Shown: positions 1 through 8,301, counted from the stretch's first letter. The stretch: DNA of 25,518 nt from Anaerofilum sp. (GCA_020024115.1 JAHHUF010000018.1:1-25518); one strand, 5' to 3'. The notes: generated by a model from the letters alone, not told the origin. Numbers and translations are program-made.

Positions 1-1036
1 AGATGCAAGAAATTCCGCATGGACTTATGCCCACGAGTTTGGAAGGAATCAACTGGAAGCGACTTTTCCAAGCCGTGTCACAACTGTTTGCTATGACAAT
101 GTTCATGCAGGAATTGATGATGAGCAAACCATTCAAAAAGCCATTGAAGATGGCTGCAATGTGATTTTTACAACCACACCAAAATTGATGGCTTCCAGCT
201 TGAAAATGGCAGTGAGTCACCCTGAAGTGAAAATCTTAAATTGCTCTTTGAATATGCCACATCCTTATATTCGCACCTATTATGGAAGAATCCATGAAGC
301 AAAATTTTTGGTGGGTGCTATCGCAGGTGCAATGGCAGACGACAATAAAATTGGTTATGTTGCCACTTATCCGACCTTTGGCATGACTGCCGGTATCAAT
401 GCCTTTGCATTGGGGGCAAAGATGGTTAACCCTCGTGCAAAAATTTATTTGGAATGGACAGCTGTAAAAGGCATTGATGTGGATGAGGAATTCCGTCGTT
501 TGGGTGTCAAGCTGATTTCCAGTCAAGATATGCGGATTCCCAGCAGTTCTTCTAAAAAATATGGATTGTATCATATTTTGGACAATGGAGAATATCAGGA
601 TATTGCAATGCCTTTCTGGCATTGGGGCGAATTTTATGTCAAAATTGTAAAATCAATTTTGGATGGAAACTGGGAAAGTGAAGAAATTACCAGCGATGTT
701 CGTGCATTGAACTATTGGTGGGGGCTTTCTTCCGGAACGGTAGATGTGCTGTATTCCCGTAGTTTGGCAAATGAAACAAGACGCTTGGTGGAATTGCTGA
801 GACAAAGTATTTGCAACAATAGTTTTGCAGTATTTTCAGGAAAATTGACTGCACAAGATGGCAGAGTGATTCAAGAAACAGGAACATTGACCGCTGAACA
901 AATCATTCATATGGATTGGCTTGCTGAAAATGTTGTGGGTGAAATTCCACGACTCGACCAATTGATTGAGCAGGCGAAACCTTTGGTTCAAATTCAAGGA
1001 GTCAACAAGCAGGATACTGCTGCGAGAATTTTATAA
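1..1036 (+). CDS. BMP-family (PnrA-like) substrate-binding protein, 5' end missing
   Basis: The frame is open from base 2, so the gene begins outside the window; 344 residues remain. The visible protein is the two-lobed periplasmic-binding fold of the BMP/PnrA/Med family, whose known members are membrane lipoproteins that capture nucleosides or similar ligands for an ABC importer. Supporting stretches are the DDEQTIQKAIEDGCNVIF segment near the start, YGRIHEAKFLVGAIAGAMA (a hallmark of the family), IGYVATYPTFGMTAGINAF in the second lobe, and a late DGRVIQETG strand pair. The signal peptide and lipobox would lie upstream and cannot be seen. No permease or ATPase of the nucleoside-import type follows, so any partner must be upstream. 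A stem-loop follows the stop. The family call is firm; the ligand is unknown. Confidence 0.85.
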   Translation, partial: DARNSAWTYAHEFGRNQLEATFPSRVTTVCYDNVHAGIDDEQTIQKAIEDGCNVIFTTTPKLMASSLKMAVSHPEVKILNCSLNMPHPYIRTYYGRIHEAKFLVGAIAGAMADDNKIGYVATYPTFGMTAGINAFALGAKMVNPRAKIYLEWTAVKGIDVDEEFRRLGVKLISSQDMRIPSSSSKKYGLYHILDNGEYQDIAMPFWHWGEFYVKIVKSILDGNWESEEITSDVRALNYWWGLSSGTVDVLYSRSLANETRRLVELLRQSICNNSFAVFSGKLTAQDGRVIQETGTLTAEQIIHMDWLAENVVGEIPRLDQLIEQAKPLVQIQGVNKQDTAARIL

Positions 1037-1050
1037 AATTGAGAGGAATA

Positions 1051-1078
1051 TCCCCCAAGAAACGCTAATCTTGGGGGA
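1051..1078 (+). terminator. Stem-loop after BMP gene, overlapping the next gene's leader
   Basis: A perfect 10-bp stem (TCCCCCAAGA with TCTTGGGGGA) encloses an 8-base loop. No T-run follows, so it is a weak candidate for a Rho-independent terminator. Its 3' arm holds the only G-rich stretch before the next ATG (13 bases further on), so it could instead mask that gene's ribosome site or stabilise an mRNA end. Confidence 0.45.
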
Positions 1079-1090
1079 AATAGTACAAAT

Positions 1091-1684
1091 ATGAAAATCT
1101 TAGCCATTTCAGACGAAGAATCTAAATATTTGTGGGACCACTTTGAACCTGAAAAATTAAAAGATGTTGATTTAATTTTATCTTGTGGAGATTTAGACCC
1201 ACGCTATTTAAGTTTTTTGGCAACCTTTAGCCATGCAACGGTATTATATGTCCATGGAAATCATGATGATAACTACAAAGATCATCCACCAGAAGGATGC
1301 ACTTGTATTGAAAACGATGTTTATTGCTACAAAGGGATACGGATTTTAGGGCTTGGCGGCTCTATGCGATATAATCCAAAAGGAAAAAATCAATATACAG
1401 ATAAACAAATGAAAAATCGCATACGCAAATTGTGGTGGAAATTGCATCGAACAAAAGGGTTTGATATTTTGTTGACTCATGCTCCTGCAAGTGGAATCAA
1501 TGATGGAGAGGACAGAGCACACTGGGGATTTCAGACCTTTAACGATTTGCTTGACCGTTACAGCCCCAAATATTTTGTTCATGGACATATTCATTTGAAT
1601 TACGGACATAAAATTCCACGCATTAGCGATTATAATGATACTAAAATAATCAATGCCTTTGAACGGTTTGAGTTTGAATATTGA
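1091..1684 (+). CDS. Calcineurin-like metallophosphoesterase
   Basis: The 197-residue protein has the metallophosphoesterase motifs in order: SDEE (7-10), GDLD (33-36), GNHDD (56-60), THAP near 129 and GHIH near 164. This matches small cytoplasmic phosphodiesterases or phosphatases of the YfcE/MJ0936 kind, which bind two metal ions. The usual first motif is DxH; here the His position is Glu (D8-E9-E10), so one metal site is altered. No signal peptide or membrane segment is visible. The start is the only good ATG, but the ribosome site is poor: the nearest G-rich stretch (1073-1077) lies in a hairpin arm. A strong bidirectional terminator follows. The substrate cannot be told; the neighbours give no clue. 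Confidence 0.85.
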   Translation: MKILAISDEESKYLWDHFEPEKLKDVDLILSCGDLDPRYLSFLATFSHATVLYVHGNHDDNYKDHPPEGCTCIENDVYCYKGIRILGLGGSMRYNPKGKNQYTDKQMKNRIRKLWWKLHRTKGFDILLTHAPASGINDGEDRAHWGFQTFNDLLDRYSPKYFVHGHIHLNYGHKIPRISDYNDTKIINAFERFEFEY

Positions 1685-1693
1685 TGTATCAGC

Positions 1694-1733
1694 AAAAAAG
1701 CCTTTGATGAAATTTTTCATCAAAGGCTTTTTT
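1694..1733. terminator. Bidirectional terminator between phosphoesterase and tetR
   Basis: An 18-bp perfect stem (A6-GCCTTTGATGAA paired with TTCATCAAAGGC-T6) has a 4-base loop. The A-run on one side and T-run on the other make it work on both strands. The tetR stop codon lies at its right end, so it closes both converging units. Confidence 0.9.
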
Positions 1734-2349
1734 ATATAGAAAATGGATTGTTGCTGTTTAGAAAGGAAGAAGCACCGGTGAGGATAAAACGATTCACAAT
1801 TTGTGCAACTTGGACAGGGGATTCCTGCAAACCGTTTTTAATCCAGTTTTCAATTACACCCAGACACCCTGATAATACAAAGGATAGAAAATAATCTGCA
1901 AGATAATTCGGTTGGTTTTCCAGAATTTTTGTCCATAGCCCAAGACAGCGATTGCGCACAACATCAATCACTTGACGAATAAAATGAGAATCCCCACTGT
2001 TAATCAAAATAATACTGCAAAAATCACGATGTTCCGAAAGAAATTGAAATGCTTGAACCATTGCGCCTTCGCTTAATTCAAAATTGGTAACAAGAGAAAT
2101 GTTTTCTTGTTCAAAGCGGTCAAGCACTTGGTGCAAGCCTTGCAAAACCTCTTGCTCCATTTCTTCTAAAAGCTGAAAAATACTGGAATAATGCAGATAA
2201 AAAGTGCTGCGGTTTAGGTCGCAAAGTTGTGTCAATTCCTGCACACTAATTTGTTGGATGGGCTTTTGCTGCATTAGTTTTAACAAGCCTTGATATAAAG
2301 TCTGTTTGGTGCGTCGAATTCGCCGGTCGTTGGAAGAAGTAAGAGCCAT
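1732..2349 (-). CDS. TetR/AcrR-family transcriptional repressor
   Basis: A 205-residue regulator. An N-terminal helix-turn-helix covers about residues 10-60, with ISVQELTQLCDLNRSTFYLH as the typical TetR recognition segment, followed by an all-helical ligand and dimer domain of the type common in clostridial TetR proteins. I chose the ATG at 2349 because AAAGGATG sits 7-8 bases before it; an in-frame ATG 17 codons upstream lacks such a site and adds residues unlike the family. It is transcribed away from the ABC exporter genes, the classical layout of a TetR repressor that controls its neighbour and itself in answer to a toxic or signalling molecule. The effector is unknown. It ends inside the bidirectional terminator. 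Confidence 0.88.
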   Translation of the reverse strand: MALTSSNDRRIRRTKQTLYQGLLKLMQQKPIQQISVQELTQLCDLNRSTFYLHYSSIFQLLEEMEQEVLQGLHQVLDRFEQENISLVTNFELSEGAMVQAFQFLSEHRDFCSIILINSGDSHFIRQVIDVVRNRCLGLWTKILENQPNYLADYFLSFVLSGCLGVIENWIKNGLQESPVQVAQIVNRFILTGASSFLNSNNPFSI

Positions 2350-2423
2350 TTTGTCACATCCTTTTAAAATTTTCACACTCTTTTTTATTTTAATCATCAA
2401 ACTTGAAAAAAATGTTGTTTTTT

Positions 2424-2436
2424 AGACATTGTGTCT
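2424..2436. promoter_or_regulatory. Candidate TetR operator AGACA-TTG-TGTCT
   Basis: A perfect 5-bp inverted repeat with a 3-base centre, with further partly matching bases outside, lies in the untranslated leader of tetR and 11 bases upstream of the -35 box of the ABC promoter. Its size and place suit a TetR-type operator; binding is inferred. Confidence 0.45.
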
Positions 2437-2447
2437 TAGATTGTTTG

Positions 2448-2476
2448 TTGCATACAATATGTAGTTTGATTATAAT
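2448..2476 (+). promoter_or_regulatory. Promoter of the ABC exporter operon
   Basis: TTGCAT (2448-2453), a 17-base spacer and a perfect TATAAT (2471-2476). The predicted transcript starts near 2483, giving a leader of about 60 bases before the TTG start at 2543. Confidence 0.75.
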
Positions 2477-2497
2477 ATAATTAACAGAAATAATCAA
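2469..2497 (-). promoter_or_regulatory. Promoter of tetR, overlapping the ABC promoter
   Basis: On the minus strand TTGATT (2497-2492), a 17-base spacer and TATAAT (2474-2469). Its -10 box shares four bases with the -10 box of the opposite promoter, so one polymerase must exclude the other. Confidence 0.7.
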
Positions 2498-2501
2498 CAC
2501 T

Positions 2502-2516
2502 ATGTTTATTAAACAT
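2502..2516. promoter_or_regulatory. Perfect palindrome ATGTTTA-T-TAAACAT, possible second operator
   Basis: A 7-bp inverted repeat around a single base. It lies just downstream of the predicted ABC-operon transcription start and just upstream of the tetR -35 box, so a protein bound here could block the exporter promoter and touch both. It differs in sequence from the AGACA repeat, so it may serve another regulator. Confidence 0.45.
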
Positions 2517-2542
2517 CGCTTTGTTGAGAAAGGAAGATAGCT

Positions 2543-3256
2543 TTGAATAATAAACTTCATTTTGTGGATTTTATGGATGTGTGCAAATATTATCACGCAG
2601 GAGAAACAACCATTAAAGCCGCAGACCATATGAGTTTTTATATTGAAAAAGGTGAATTTTGCGTTATTGTTGGACCTTCCGGTGCAGGGAAAAGTACACT
2701 TTTGAATATGTTGGGAGGGATGGACCCTTGCGATGAAGGCGAAATTTGGTTGGACGGAAATCAAATCAGCAAGTGCAATACAAAAGAGCTGACATCATAC
2801 AGAAGATATGATGTAGGCTTTGTGTTCCAGTTCTATAATTTGGTGCAAAATTTGACTGCTTTGGAAAATGTGGAACTTGCCATCGAAATTTGCAAAGACC
2901 CTTTGGATGCAAAAACCGTTTTAGAAGAAGTAGGGTTGGGGCATCGCTTGGATAACTTCCCTGCACAACTGTCCGGCGGGGAACAGCAGCGTGTGTCGAT
3001 TGCCCGTGCTTTGGCAAAAAATCCGAAAATTTTGCTGTGCGATGAGCCAACAGGTGCATTGGACTATAAAACAGGCAAAGCCGTTTTGAAATTGTTGCAG
3101 GACACTTGCAAAAACACAGGGCGCACTGTAATTGTCATCACTCACAATCTTGCTATCACACCAATGGCAGACCGCATTATTCGTGTAAACAGTGGAAAGA
3201 TTTTATCAAATGAAGTCAATCCACACCCAACACCCGTTGAGCAAATTGAGTGGTAG
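2543..3256 (+). CDS. ABC exporter ATP-binding subunit (MacB/LolD type)
   Basis: A 237-residue ATPase with a complete set of motifs: Walker A GPSGAGKST (44-52), Q-loop Gln96, signature LSGGEQQR (143-150), Walker B ILLCDE (163-168) and switch His201. FQFYNLVQNLTALENV and the LSGGEQQR signature are typical of the MacB/LolD/FtsE group that drives FtsX-like permeases. The start is TTG at 2543, supported by AGGAAG six bases before it; the first internal ATG is ten codons further in and lacks a site. It would power the permease that starts 11 bases after its stop. Expression is probably held down by the divergent TetR protein. Confidence 0.93.
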   Translation: MNNKLHFVDFMDVCKYYHAGETTIKAADHMSFYIEKGEFCVIVGPSGAGKSTLLNMLGGMDPCDEGEIWLDGNQISKCNTKELTSYRRYDVGFVFQFYNLVQNLTALENVELAIEICKDPLDAKTVLEEVGLGHRLDNFPAQLSGGEQQRVSIARALAKNPKILLCDEPTGALDYKTGKAVLKLLQDTCKNTGRTVIVITHNLAITPMADRIIRVNSGKILSNEVNPHPTPVEQIEW

Positions 3257-3267
3257 GTGAGGACACA

Positions 3268-6200
3268 ATGAAAAAAACCTATTGGAAAAATATTTTTCGA
3301 GAAATTGGTGCAACAAAAAACCGCTTTTTTGCTATTATGATTATCGTTGCTTTGGGCGTTTGTATGTTTACAGGGCTTATGGTAACATCCCCTAATATGA
3401 TGCTGAGTGTAGATAAATATTTTGACCAAAGCAATTTGATGGATGTGCGTGTTATTTCCACACTGGGACTGACAAAAAATGATTTGCAGAAAATTTCTGA
3501 AATCGAAAGTGTCGATGGGGTAATGGGTGCCAAAAGTGCAGATGCTTTGTTTGAAGACACTGACCACAACATTTTGGCAGGGCGTATTCAATCCATTCCC
3601 CAAAATATTGATAATAACAACTATATCAATCGATTGACTTTGATTGAAGGAAAAATGCCCAGCAATCCACAAGAATGTGTTTTGGTGAATACCGGGCGAG
3701 ATTCCAGCGTTACAGTTGGTCAAACCTTAAAACTTGCACAAGATAATAAGGATTTAAGCGAAACTTTGTCAAAAACAGAGTGGGAAATTGTCGGAATTGT
3801 GGAGGTTCCCACCAATTTTTCCATCAATGCTGAAACCGTAACGGTGGGGGATGGGCAGGCAGATATTTTGTTGTTTGCACCAATGGAAACCTTTGAAGGG
3901 GAAATTTACACTACAATTTATCTCACTGTAAAAGATGCAAAAAAACTTCAAACTTATAGTGAACAATACCATGATTTAATTGGAACTGTTACAGAGCAGT
4001 TAGAACAACTGGGAATTGCTCAAAGTGAAATCCGAAAAAAAGAAGTGATTGAACAGGCACAGCAACAATTAAATGAGGCAAAAGCTGAATATGAAACAAA
4101 AAAACAGGAAGTTAAAGCCCAGTTGGATTTGGCGAAATCGGAGCTGCAAGAAGCAGAAGTTTTAATCAAAGAAAATGAAGCAAAACTCAAAAGTGGGCAA
4201 ACAGAATGGAACAATGGAGTGGCAATGCTTTCTCAGAAAAAGACAGAACTTGCCCAAACACTCAGCCAAAAACAACAGGAAATTACCCAAGCGCGTCAGC
4301 AGCTTTTGCAGGGCAAAGAACAGCTTGAACTGGCAAAACGACAGCTTGAAACCTATAAAATGCAATACGAGCAGGCGCTTTCCGCCAAGCAGCAGGTAGA
4401 AAGCGGAAAACAGCAGTTGGAACAAGCAAAACAGCAAATGCAGATGATGCAGCAAGCTGTTGATACTGCTGAAACAATGCTACCTAACATGAAACAAGCT
4501 GCAACTGTGGCAAAACAGGCAGCAGAGCAAGCCCAGCAGCAAGCCCAACAGATGCAGAGTGAAAAAGATGCTTTGCTTGCAAAAGAGGAGATTCAGCAAG
4601 GGCTTGCCCTGAAAACAGAACTGGATGGTGTTTTGGCACAATATCCGCAATATTCCACAATTGAATCCCTTTTGCAGAATCCTCCACAGAATATGCCGCC
4701 TGAGAGAGTAGAAGAAATTCGGATGAAAAATCAACAGTACCAGACTGCAAAAATTCAAGTGGATGCGGCTGAGTTTGCAGTAAAAACTGCAAATTTAAGG
4801 GCGCAGCAGTTGCAGCAAGCTGCAAAACAGGCAGAACAAGTTTATGCAAGTACAGAAAAAACAGTTGTGGAGGGAAAACAATCCCTTCAAAGCGGTCAAA
4901 AGCTGTTGGAACAAAAAGAACAACAACTCAAACAAGCAGAAGAAATGCTCAAGCAGTATGAAAATGTTTTGCAAAATGCACCTGCAATGCTGGAACAGGC
5001 AGAAAAGCAGATTTTGGAAAACGAAACCCAACTGAACCAAGGACGGAGCAAACTGGAAGAAGGTGTGCTGGCTCTTTCTTTGGCACCTGTACAAGCACAG
5101 CTTGAATTTGATAAAGCCCAAGAAGAGCTGGACAATGCAAAAAAACAGTTGGAAGAAGGGCAGATTCAACTGGAACAGGGCAAACAAGAATTTGCAAACG
5201 GAAAAAAGGAATTTGATGAGCAGCAAGCCAAAGCAACTGAACAATTGAATGAGGCAGAAGACCAGCTCATTGATGCACAGCGGGAAATTGACAAAATTGA
5301 TTCTTGTGAATGGTATGTTCTTGACCGTGACAGTTTGGTGTCCAGTGCAATGTTTGAAAGCAATGCAAATAAACTGGAAGCTATTGCAAAGGTATTCCCT
5401 GTGTTTTTCTTTTTGGTGGCTGGATTGGTTGCACTCACCACAATGACTCGAATGGTCGATGAAAATCGCACACAAATTGGCTGTTTGAAAGCTTTGGGAT
5501 ACGGTGAGGCTGCCATTACCACAAAGTATCTTTTGTATGCAGGATCCGCAAGTTTGGCAGGCAGTGCAGTGGGAATTGTGGCTGGATTTTTTGGGATTCC
5601 CCTTTTGCTTTGGAATGCCTATACTGCTATGTATAAACTGCCAGAGTTTATCCTGCGGATTGATGTTGGCTTAGCAGCGGCTGCCGTGGCTTTTGGTCTG
5701 CTGTGCACCGCAGGAGCAACTGTCAATGCCTGCCATAGCACACTCAAAGAAAAACCGGCAAGTCTGTTGATGCCCAAGGCACCAAAAGCAGGCAAACGCA
5801 TTTTTTTGGAAAAAATCCCCTTTGTTTGGAACAAAATGACCTTTACCCACAAAGTAACAGCTCGCAATCTGTTCCGATATAAAAAGCGGTTTTTCATGAC
5901 AGTTACAGGTATTGCAGGCTGTACAGCATTGTTGATGGTTGGATTCGGAATACAAGATTCTATCGTTGATTTGGTGGATACACAATATCAACAGCTGTGG
6001 CATTATGACTTGTCTATTAGTATGAACCACGCATCTGCATTGGAAGGACGCAGAGGGATTGAAGATGTTTTGAAGGATACAAGCAAAATAGAAGAATCTT
6101 TGATTTTGTATGAAAAGAATGTCGATATTTTTTCAGACAACAGCGAGCGTATGACTGTCAATGTCAATGTTCCGCAAAATACCGAGTCTTTTGGTGATTT

Positions 6201-6978
6201 TGTAACCCTGCGCACAAGGCTGACCAAAACACCGCTTGCTTTTGGAAAAGACAGCGTTGTGCTGACCGAAAAAGTGGCAGAAATTCTTGGGTTAAAGGCA
6301 GGGGATACCTTTACTGCTGAAATTGATGGCAAACGAATTGAGTTTGTTTTGACAGGCGTTACAGAAAATTATCTGGGAAGCAAGCTGTATATTGCTCCTG
6401 ATATTTGGGAAAGATTGCAGCAAGAACCGGACTGGAATATGGTTTTGGCAAAGACCACCTGTGAAACATCTGAACAAAGAAGTGAACTTTCGCAAACCAT
6501 TTTGGAGAAAGATGACATAAAATCGGCTGTATTTATACAGGATTCATCAAAAATGTTCTCGGATTCCCTCCAGAATATCAATGATGTTGTTATTGTGGTG
6601 ATTTTGTTTGCTGCTACGCTGGCAATTGTGGTGCTGTATAATCTCATCAATATCAATATCGGTGAACGCAAAAAAGAACTGGCAACTATTAAAGTGCTTG
6701 GATTTTATGAAAATGAAGTCAGCAAGTATATTTTCCGCGAAATTGATGTTCTGAGTGTTATTGGTGCTTTGTGTGGTTTGATATTGGGAGTACCACTGCA
6801 TTTATTTGTGATTAAAACAGTGGAAATTGACCAGATGATGTTTATTCGTGCAATTCATTGGAGCAGCTATATTTATAGCTTTGTGTTGACAATGATTTTT
6901 ACGGTCATTGTTTCCTTGATTATGAAACGCAGCTTGAAAAAGATTGACATGGTAGAAAGTCTCAAAGCACCCGAATAA
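3268..6978 (+). CDS. FtsX-like ABC permease with very long extracytoplasmic coiled coil
   Basis: A 1236-residue permease. One membrane helix near residues 17-40 is followed by a MacB-like soluble region to about 250, then about 420 residues of Gln/Glu/Lys/Ala-rich coiled coil (about 255-680), broken near 447-487 by a Pro-rich stretch. Then come three membrane helices (about 707-830), a second start helix (RNLFRYKKRFFMTVTGIAG), a second soluble domain and three final helices. This is the duplicated FtsX layout of Gram-positive exporters, where the outside domains handle peptides, lipids or cell-wall signals. I chose ATG 3268 because AGGTGAGG sits five bases before it; a GTG at 3250 would overlap the ATPase gene. 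No terminator is seen after it. The substrate is unknown; drug, peptide or lipoprotein export are all possible. Confidence 0.88.
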   Translation: MKKTYWKNIFREIGATKNRFFAIMIIVALGVCMFTGLMVTSPNMMLSVDKYFDQSNLMDVRVISTLGLTKNDLQKISEIESVDGVMGAKSADALFEDTDHNILAGRIQSIPQNIDNNNYINRLTLIEGKMPSNPQECVLVNTGRDSSVTVGQTLKLAQDNKDLSETLSKTEWEIVGIVEVPTNFSINAETVTVGDGQADILLFAPMETFEGEIYTTIYLTVKDAKKLQTYSEQYHDLIGTVTEQLEQLGIAQSEIRKKEVIEQAQQQLNEAKAEYETKKQEVKAQLDLAKSELQEAEVLIKENEAKLKSGQTEWNNGVAMLSQKKTELAQTLSQKQQEITQARQQLLQGKEQLELAKRQLETYKMQYEQALSAKQQVESGKQQLEQAKQQMQMMQQAVDTAETMLPNMKQAATVAKQAAEQAQQQAQQMQSEKDALLAKEEIQQGLALKTELDGVLAQYPQYSTIESLLQNPPQNMPPERVEEIRMKNQQYQTAKIQVDAAEFAVKTANLRAQQLQQAAKQAEQVYASTEKTVVEGKQSLQSGQKLLEQKEQQLKQAEEMLKQYENVLQNAPAMLEQAEKQILENETQLNQGRSKLEEGVLALSLAPVQAQLEFDKAQEELDNAKKQLEEGQIQLEQGKQEFANGKKEFDEQQAKATEQLNEAEDQLIDAQREIDKIDSCEWYVLDRDSLVSSAMFESNANKLEAIAKVFPVFFFLVAGLVALTTMTRMVDENRTQIGCLKALGYGEAAITTKYLLYAGSASLAGSAVGIVAGFFGIPLLLWNAYTAMYKLPEFILRIDVGLAAAAVAFGLLCTAGATVNACHSTLKEKPASLLMPKAPKAGKRIFLEKIPFVWNKMTFTHKVTARNLFRYKKRFFMTVTGIAGCTALLMVGFGIQDSIVDLVDTQYQQLWHYDLSISMNHASALEGRRGIEDVLKDTSKIEESLILYEKNVDIFSDNSERMTVNVNVPQNTESFGDFVTLRTRLTKTPLAFGKDSVVLTEKVAEILGLKAGDTFTAEIDGKRIEFVLTGVTENYLGSKLYIAPDIWERLQQEPDWNMVLAKTTCETSEQRSELSQTILEKDDIKSAVFIQDSSKMFSDSLQNINDVVIVVILFAATLAIVVLYNLININIGERKKELATIKVLGFYENEVSKYIFREIDVLSVIGALCGLILGVPLHLFVIKTVEIDQMMFIRAIHWSSYIYSFVLTMIFTVIVSLIMKRSLKKIDMVESLKAPE

Positions 6979-7030
6979 TCCTCCATACCAAAAAATAAAT
7001 CGTTTTAATGTGGAACATAGCAGCGATTTG

Positions 7031-7039
7031 TGGTATAAT
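7031..7039 (+). promoter_or_regulatory. Extended -10 promoter (TGGTATAAT) of the amidotransferase gene
   Basis: TGG directly before a perfect TATAAT. The -35 region (TGGAAC at 7011-7016, 17-base spacer) is weak, as is usual for extended -10 promoters. The leader would be about 30 bases. Confidence 0.65.
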
Positions 7040-7077
7040 AGCCACAAAGTGACTACAAAACCGAGGAGGGATTTTTG

Positions 7078-8196
7078 ATGAAATATTGCAAAAAATGTAC
7101 CATGCCAGATACTCGCCCAGGAATTACATTTGATTCAGAGGGCGTTTGCAGTGCATGCCGTCACTATGAACAACGAAAAAATGTGGACTGGCAGGCACGC
7201 TGGAAAGAATTTGAAGCAATGTGTGATAAATACCGTGGAATGAACGGCCCAGGAGGCTATGACTGTGCCGTTGCAGTTTCGGGCGGAAAAGACAGCCATT
7301 TTCAGGTGTATATCTTGAAAGAGGTTATGAAAATGAATCCCATTCTCTTTTCGGTTGAAGATAACTTTCCTATGACTGAGGCTGGTAAACATAACCTGAA
7401 AAATATCAGCGAAGCATTTGGCTGCACGATTATCAGTTGCAAGCCAAATATTAAAGCACAGAAAAAGCTGATGCGTACCTTCTTTGAAAAATACGGCAAA
7501 CCTACTTGGTATTTAGACCGCATGATTTATACTTTCCCACTGCATATGGCACTCAAGTTTAACACACCGTTTTTGTGCTATGGTGAGAATGTCAGCTTTG
7601 AGTATGGTGGAAATGCTGATGAGGAAACCTATTCTGCAAGAGGACAAATTGAAAATGGTGTTGCAGTGGGCTACCCAAAGGAAGAACTGCTCAGCTATGG
7701 TGTATCTGAAAATGATTTGTATTTGACCGAAGCACCAACCAAAGAGCAGCTGAACCAGCTTGACCCATTCTATCTCAGCTACTTTTTGCCTTGGAACAGC
7801 TACAAAAACTATATGCTGGCAAAAGAGCGTGGCTTCCACGATTTGACCCATGAGTGGAACCGCCGCCACCATGTTGAAAACTTCGACCAGATTGATTCCC
7901 GTGCATATTTGGTACATTCTTGGCTGAAATATCCAAAGTTTGGTCATGCAGCGGCAACTGATTACACTGCTCGTTATATTCGATATGGTATGTTGACCCG
8001 TGAAGAAGCAATTGCACAAATTAAAGAGCATGATGGCGCATTAGACCCACTGTGTGTACGGGATTTCTGCGAATTTTGCGGATACACCGAAACTGAGTTT
8101 TGGACAATTATGGATAAATTCTATAATCGGGATATTTTTGAAAAAGACCAGTTTGGACGCTGGATGCTGAAAGAGCCTATCTGGAAAGAGAAATAA
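7078..8196 (+). CDS. N-acetyl sugar amidotransferase (WbpG/PseA/WbuX-like)
   Basis: A 372-residue protein. Two N-terminal Cys pairs, CKKC (4-7) and CSAC (24-27), look like a zinc knuckle. SGGKDS (68-73) is the PP-loop of ATP-pyrophosphatases, which adenylates a substrate so that ammonia can attack it. YGENVSFEYGG and a C-terminal CVRDFCEFCGY are typical of the family that turns an N-acetyl group of a nucleotide-linked sugar into an acetamidino group for surface polysaccharide or for modified nonulosonic acids. Known members take ammonia from HisH/HisF-like partners; none is present here. ATG 7078 has GAGGAGGG seven bases before it; a TTG one codon upstream is less well placed. It has its own promoter and a following hairpin, so it looks monocistronic. 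Confidence 0.85.
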   Translation: MKYCKKCTMPDTRPGITFDSEGVCSACRHYEQRKNVDWQARWKEFEAMCDKYRGMNGPGGYDCAVAVSGGKDSHFQVYILKEVMKMNPILFSVEDNFPMTEAGKHNLKNISEAFGCTIISCKPNIKAQKKLMRTFFEKYGKPTWYLDRMIYTFPLHMALKFNTPFLCYGENVSFEYGGNADEETYSARGQIENGVAVGYPKEELLSYGVSENDLYLTEAPTKEQLNQLDPFYLSYFLPWNSYKNYMLAKERGFHDLTHEWNRRHHVENFDQIDSRAYLVHSWLKYPKFGHAAATDYTARYIRYGMLTREEAIAQIKEHDGALDPLCVRDFCEFCGYTETEFWTIMDKFYNRDIFEKDQFGRWMLKEPIWKEK

Positions 8197-8214
8197 AAAT
8201 TAAAGCAACCAAAA

Positions 8215-8252
8215 CAAAACAGGTGGAACACTCGCTGCATCCACCTGTTTTG
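8215..8252 (+). terminator. Hairpin terminator after the amidotransferase gene
   Basis: A 13-bp perfect stem (CAAAACAGGTGGA with TCCACCTGTTTTG) has a 12-base loop. The T-rich part lies inside the 3' arm and a second T-run comes 12 bases later, so termination may be incomplete and allow some reading into the glycosyltransferase gene. Confidence 0.7.
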
Positions 8253-8301
8253 CATTATAAAAGTTTTTTGTGATTTTATATGGATTATATGAGGGATTTT
8301 T

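Noticed and set aside
4050..5290. Apparent repeats (recurrent CAGCAG, CAACAG and AAACAG units) in the permease gene
   Set aside because: These come from coiled-coil codon usage; there is no constant unit length or spacing, so this is not a tandem repeat array or CRISPR.
4795..5475. Long minus-strand open frame (226 codons) opposite the permease coiled coil
   Set aside because: It is a by-product of the Gln/Glu-rich codons on the plus strand: Phe/Leu/Cys-rich, without a ribosome site or any family likeness. Several shorter antisense frames in the coil have the same cause.
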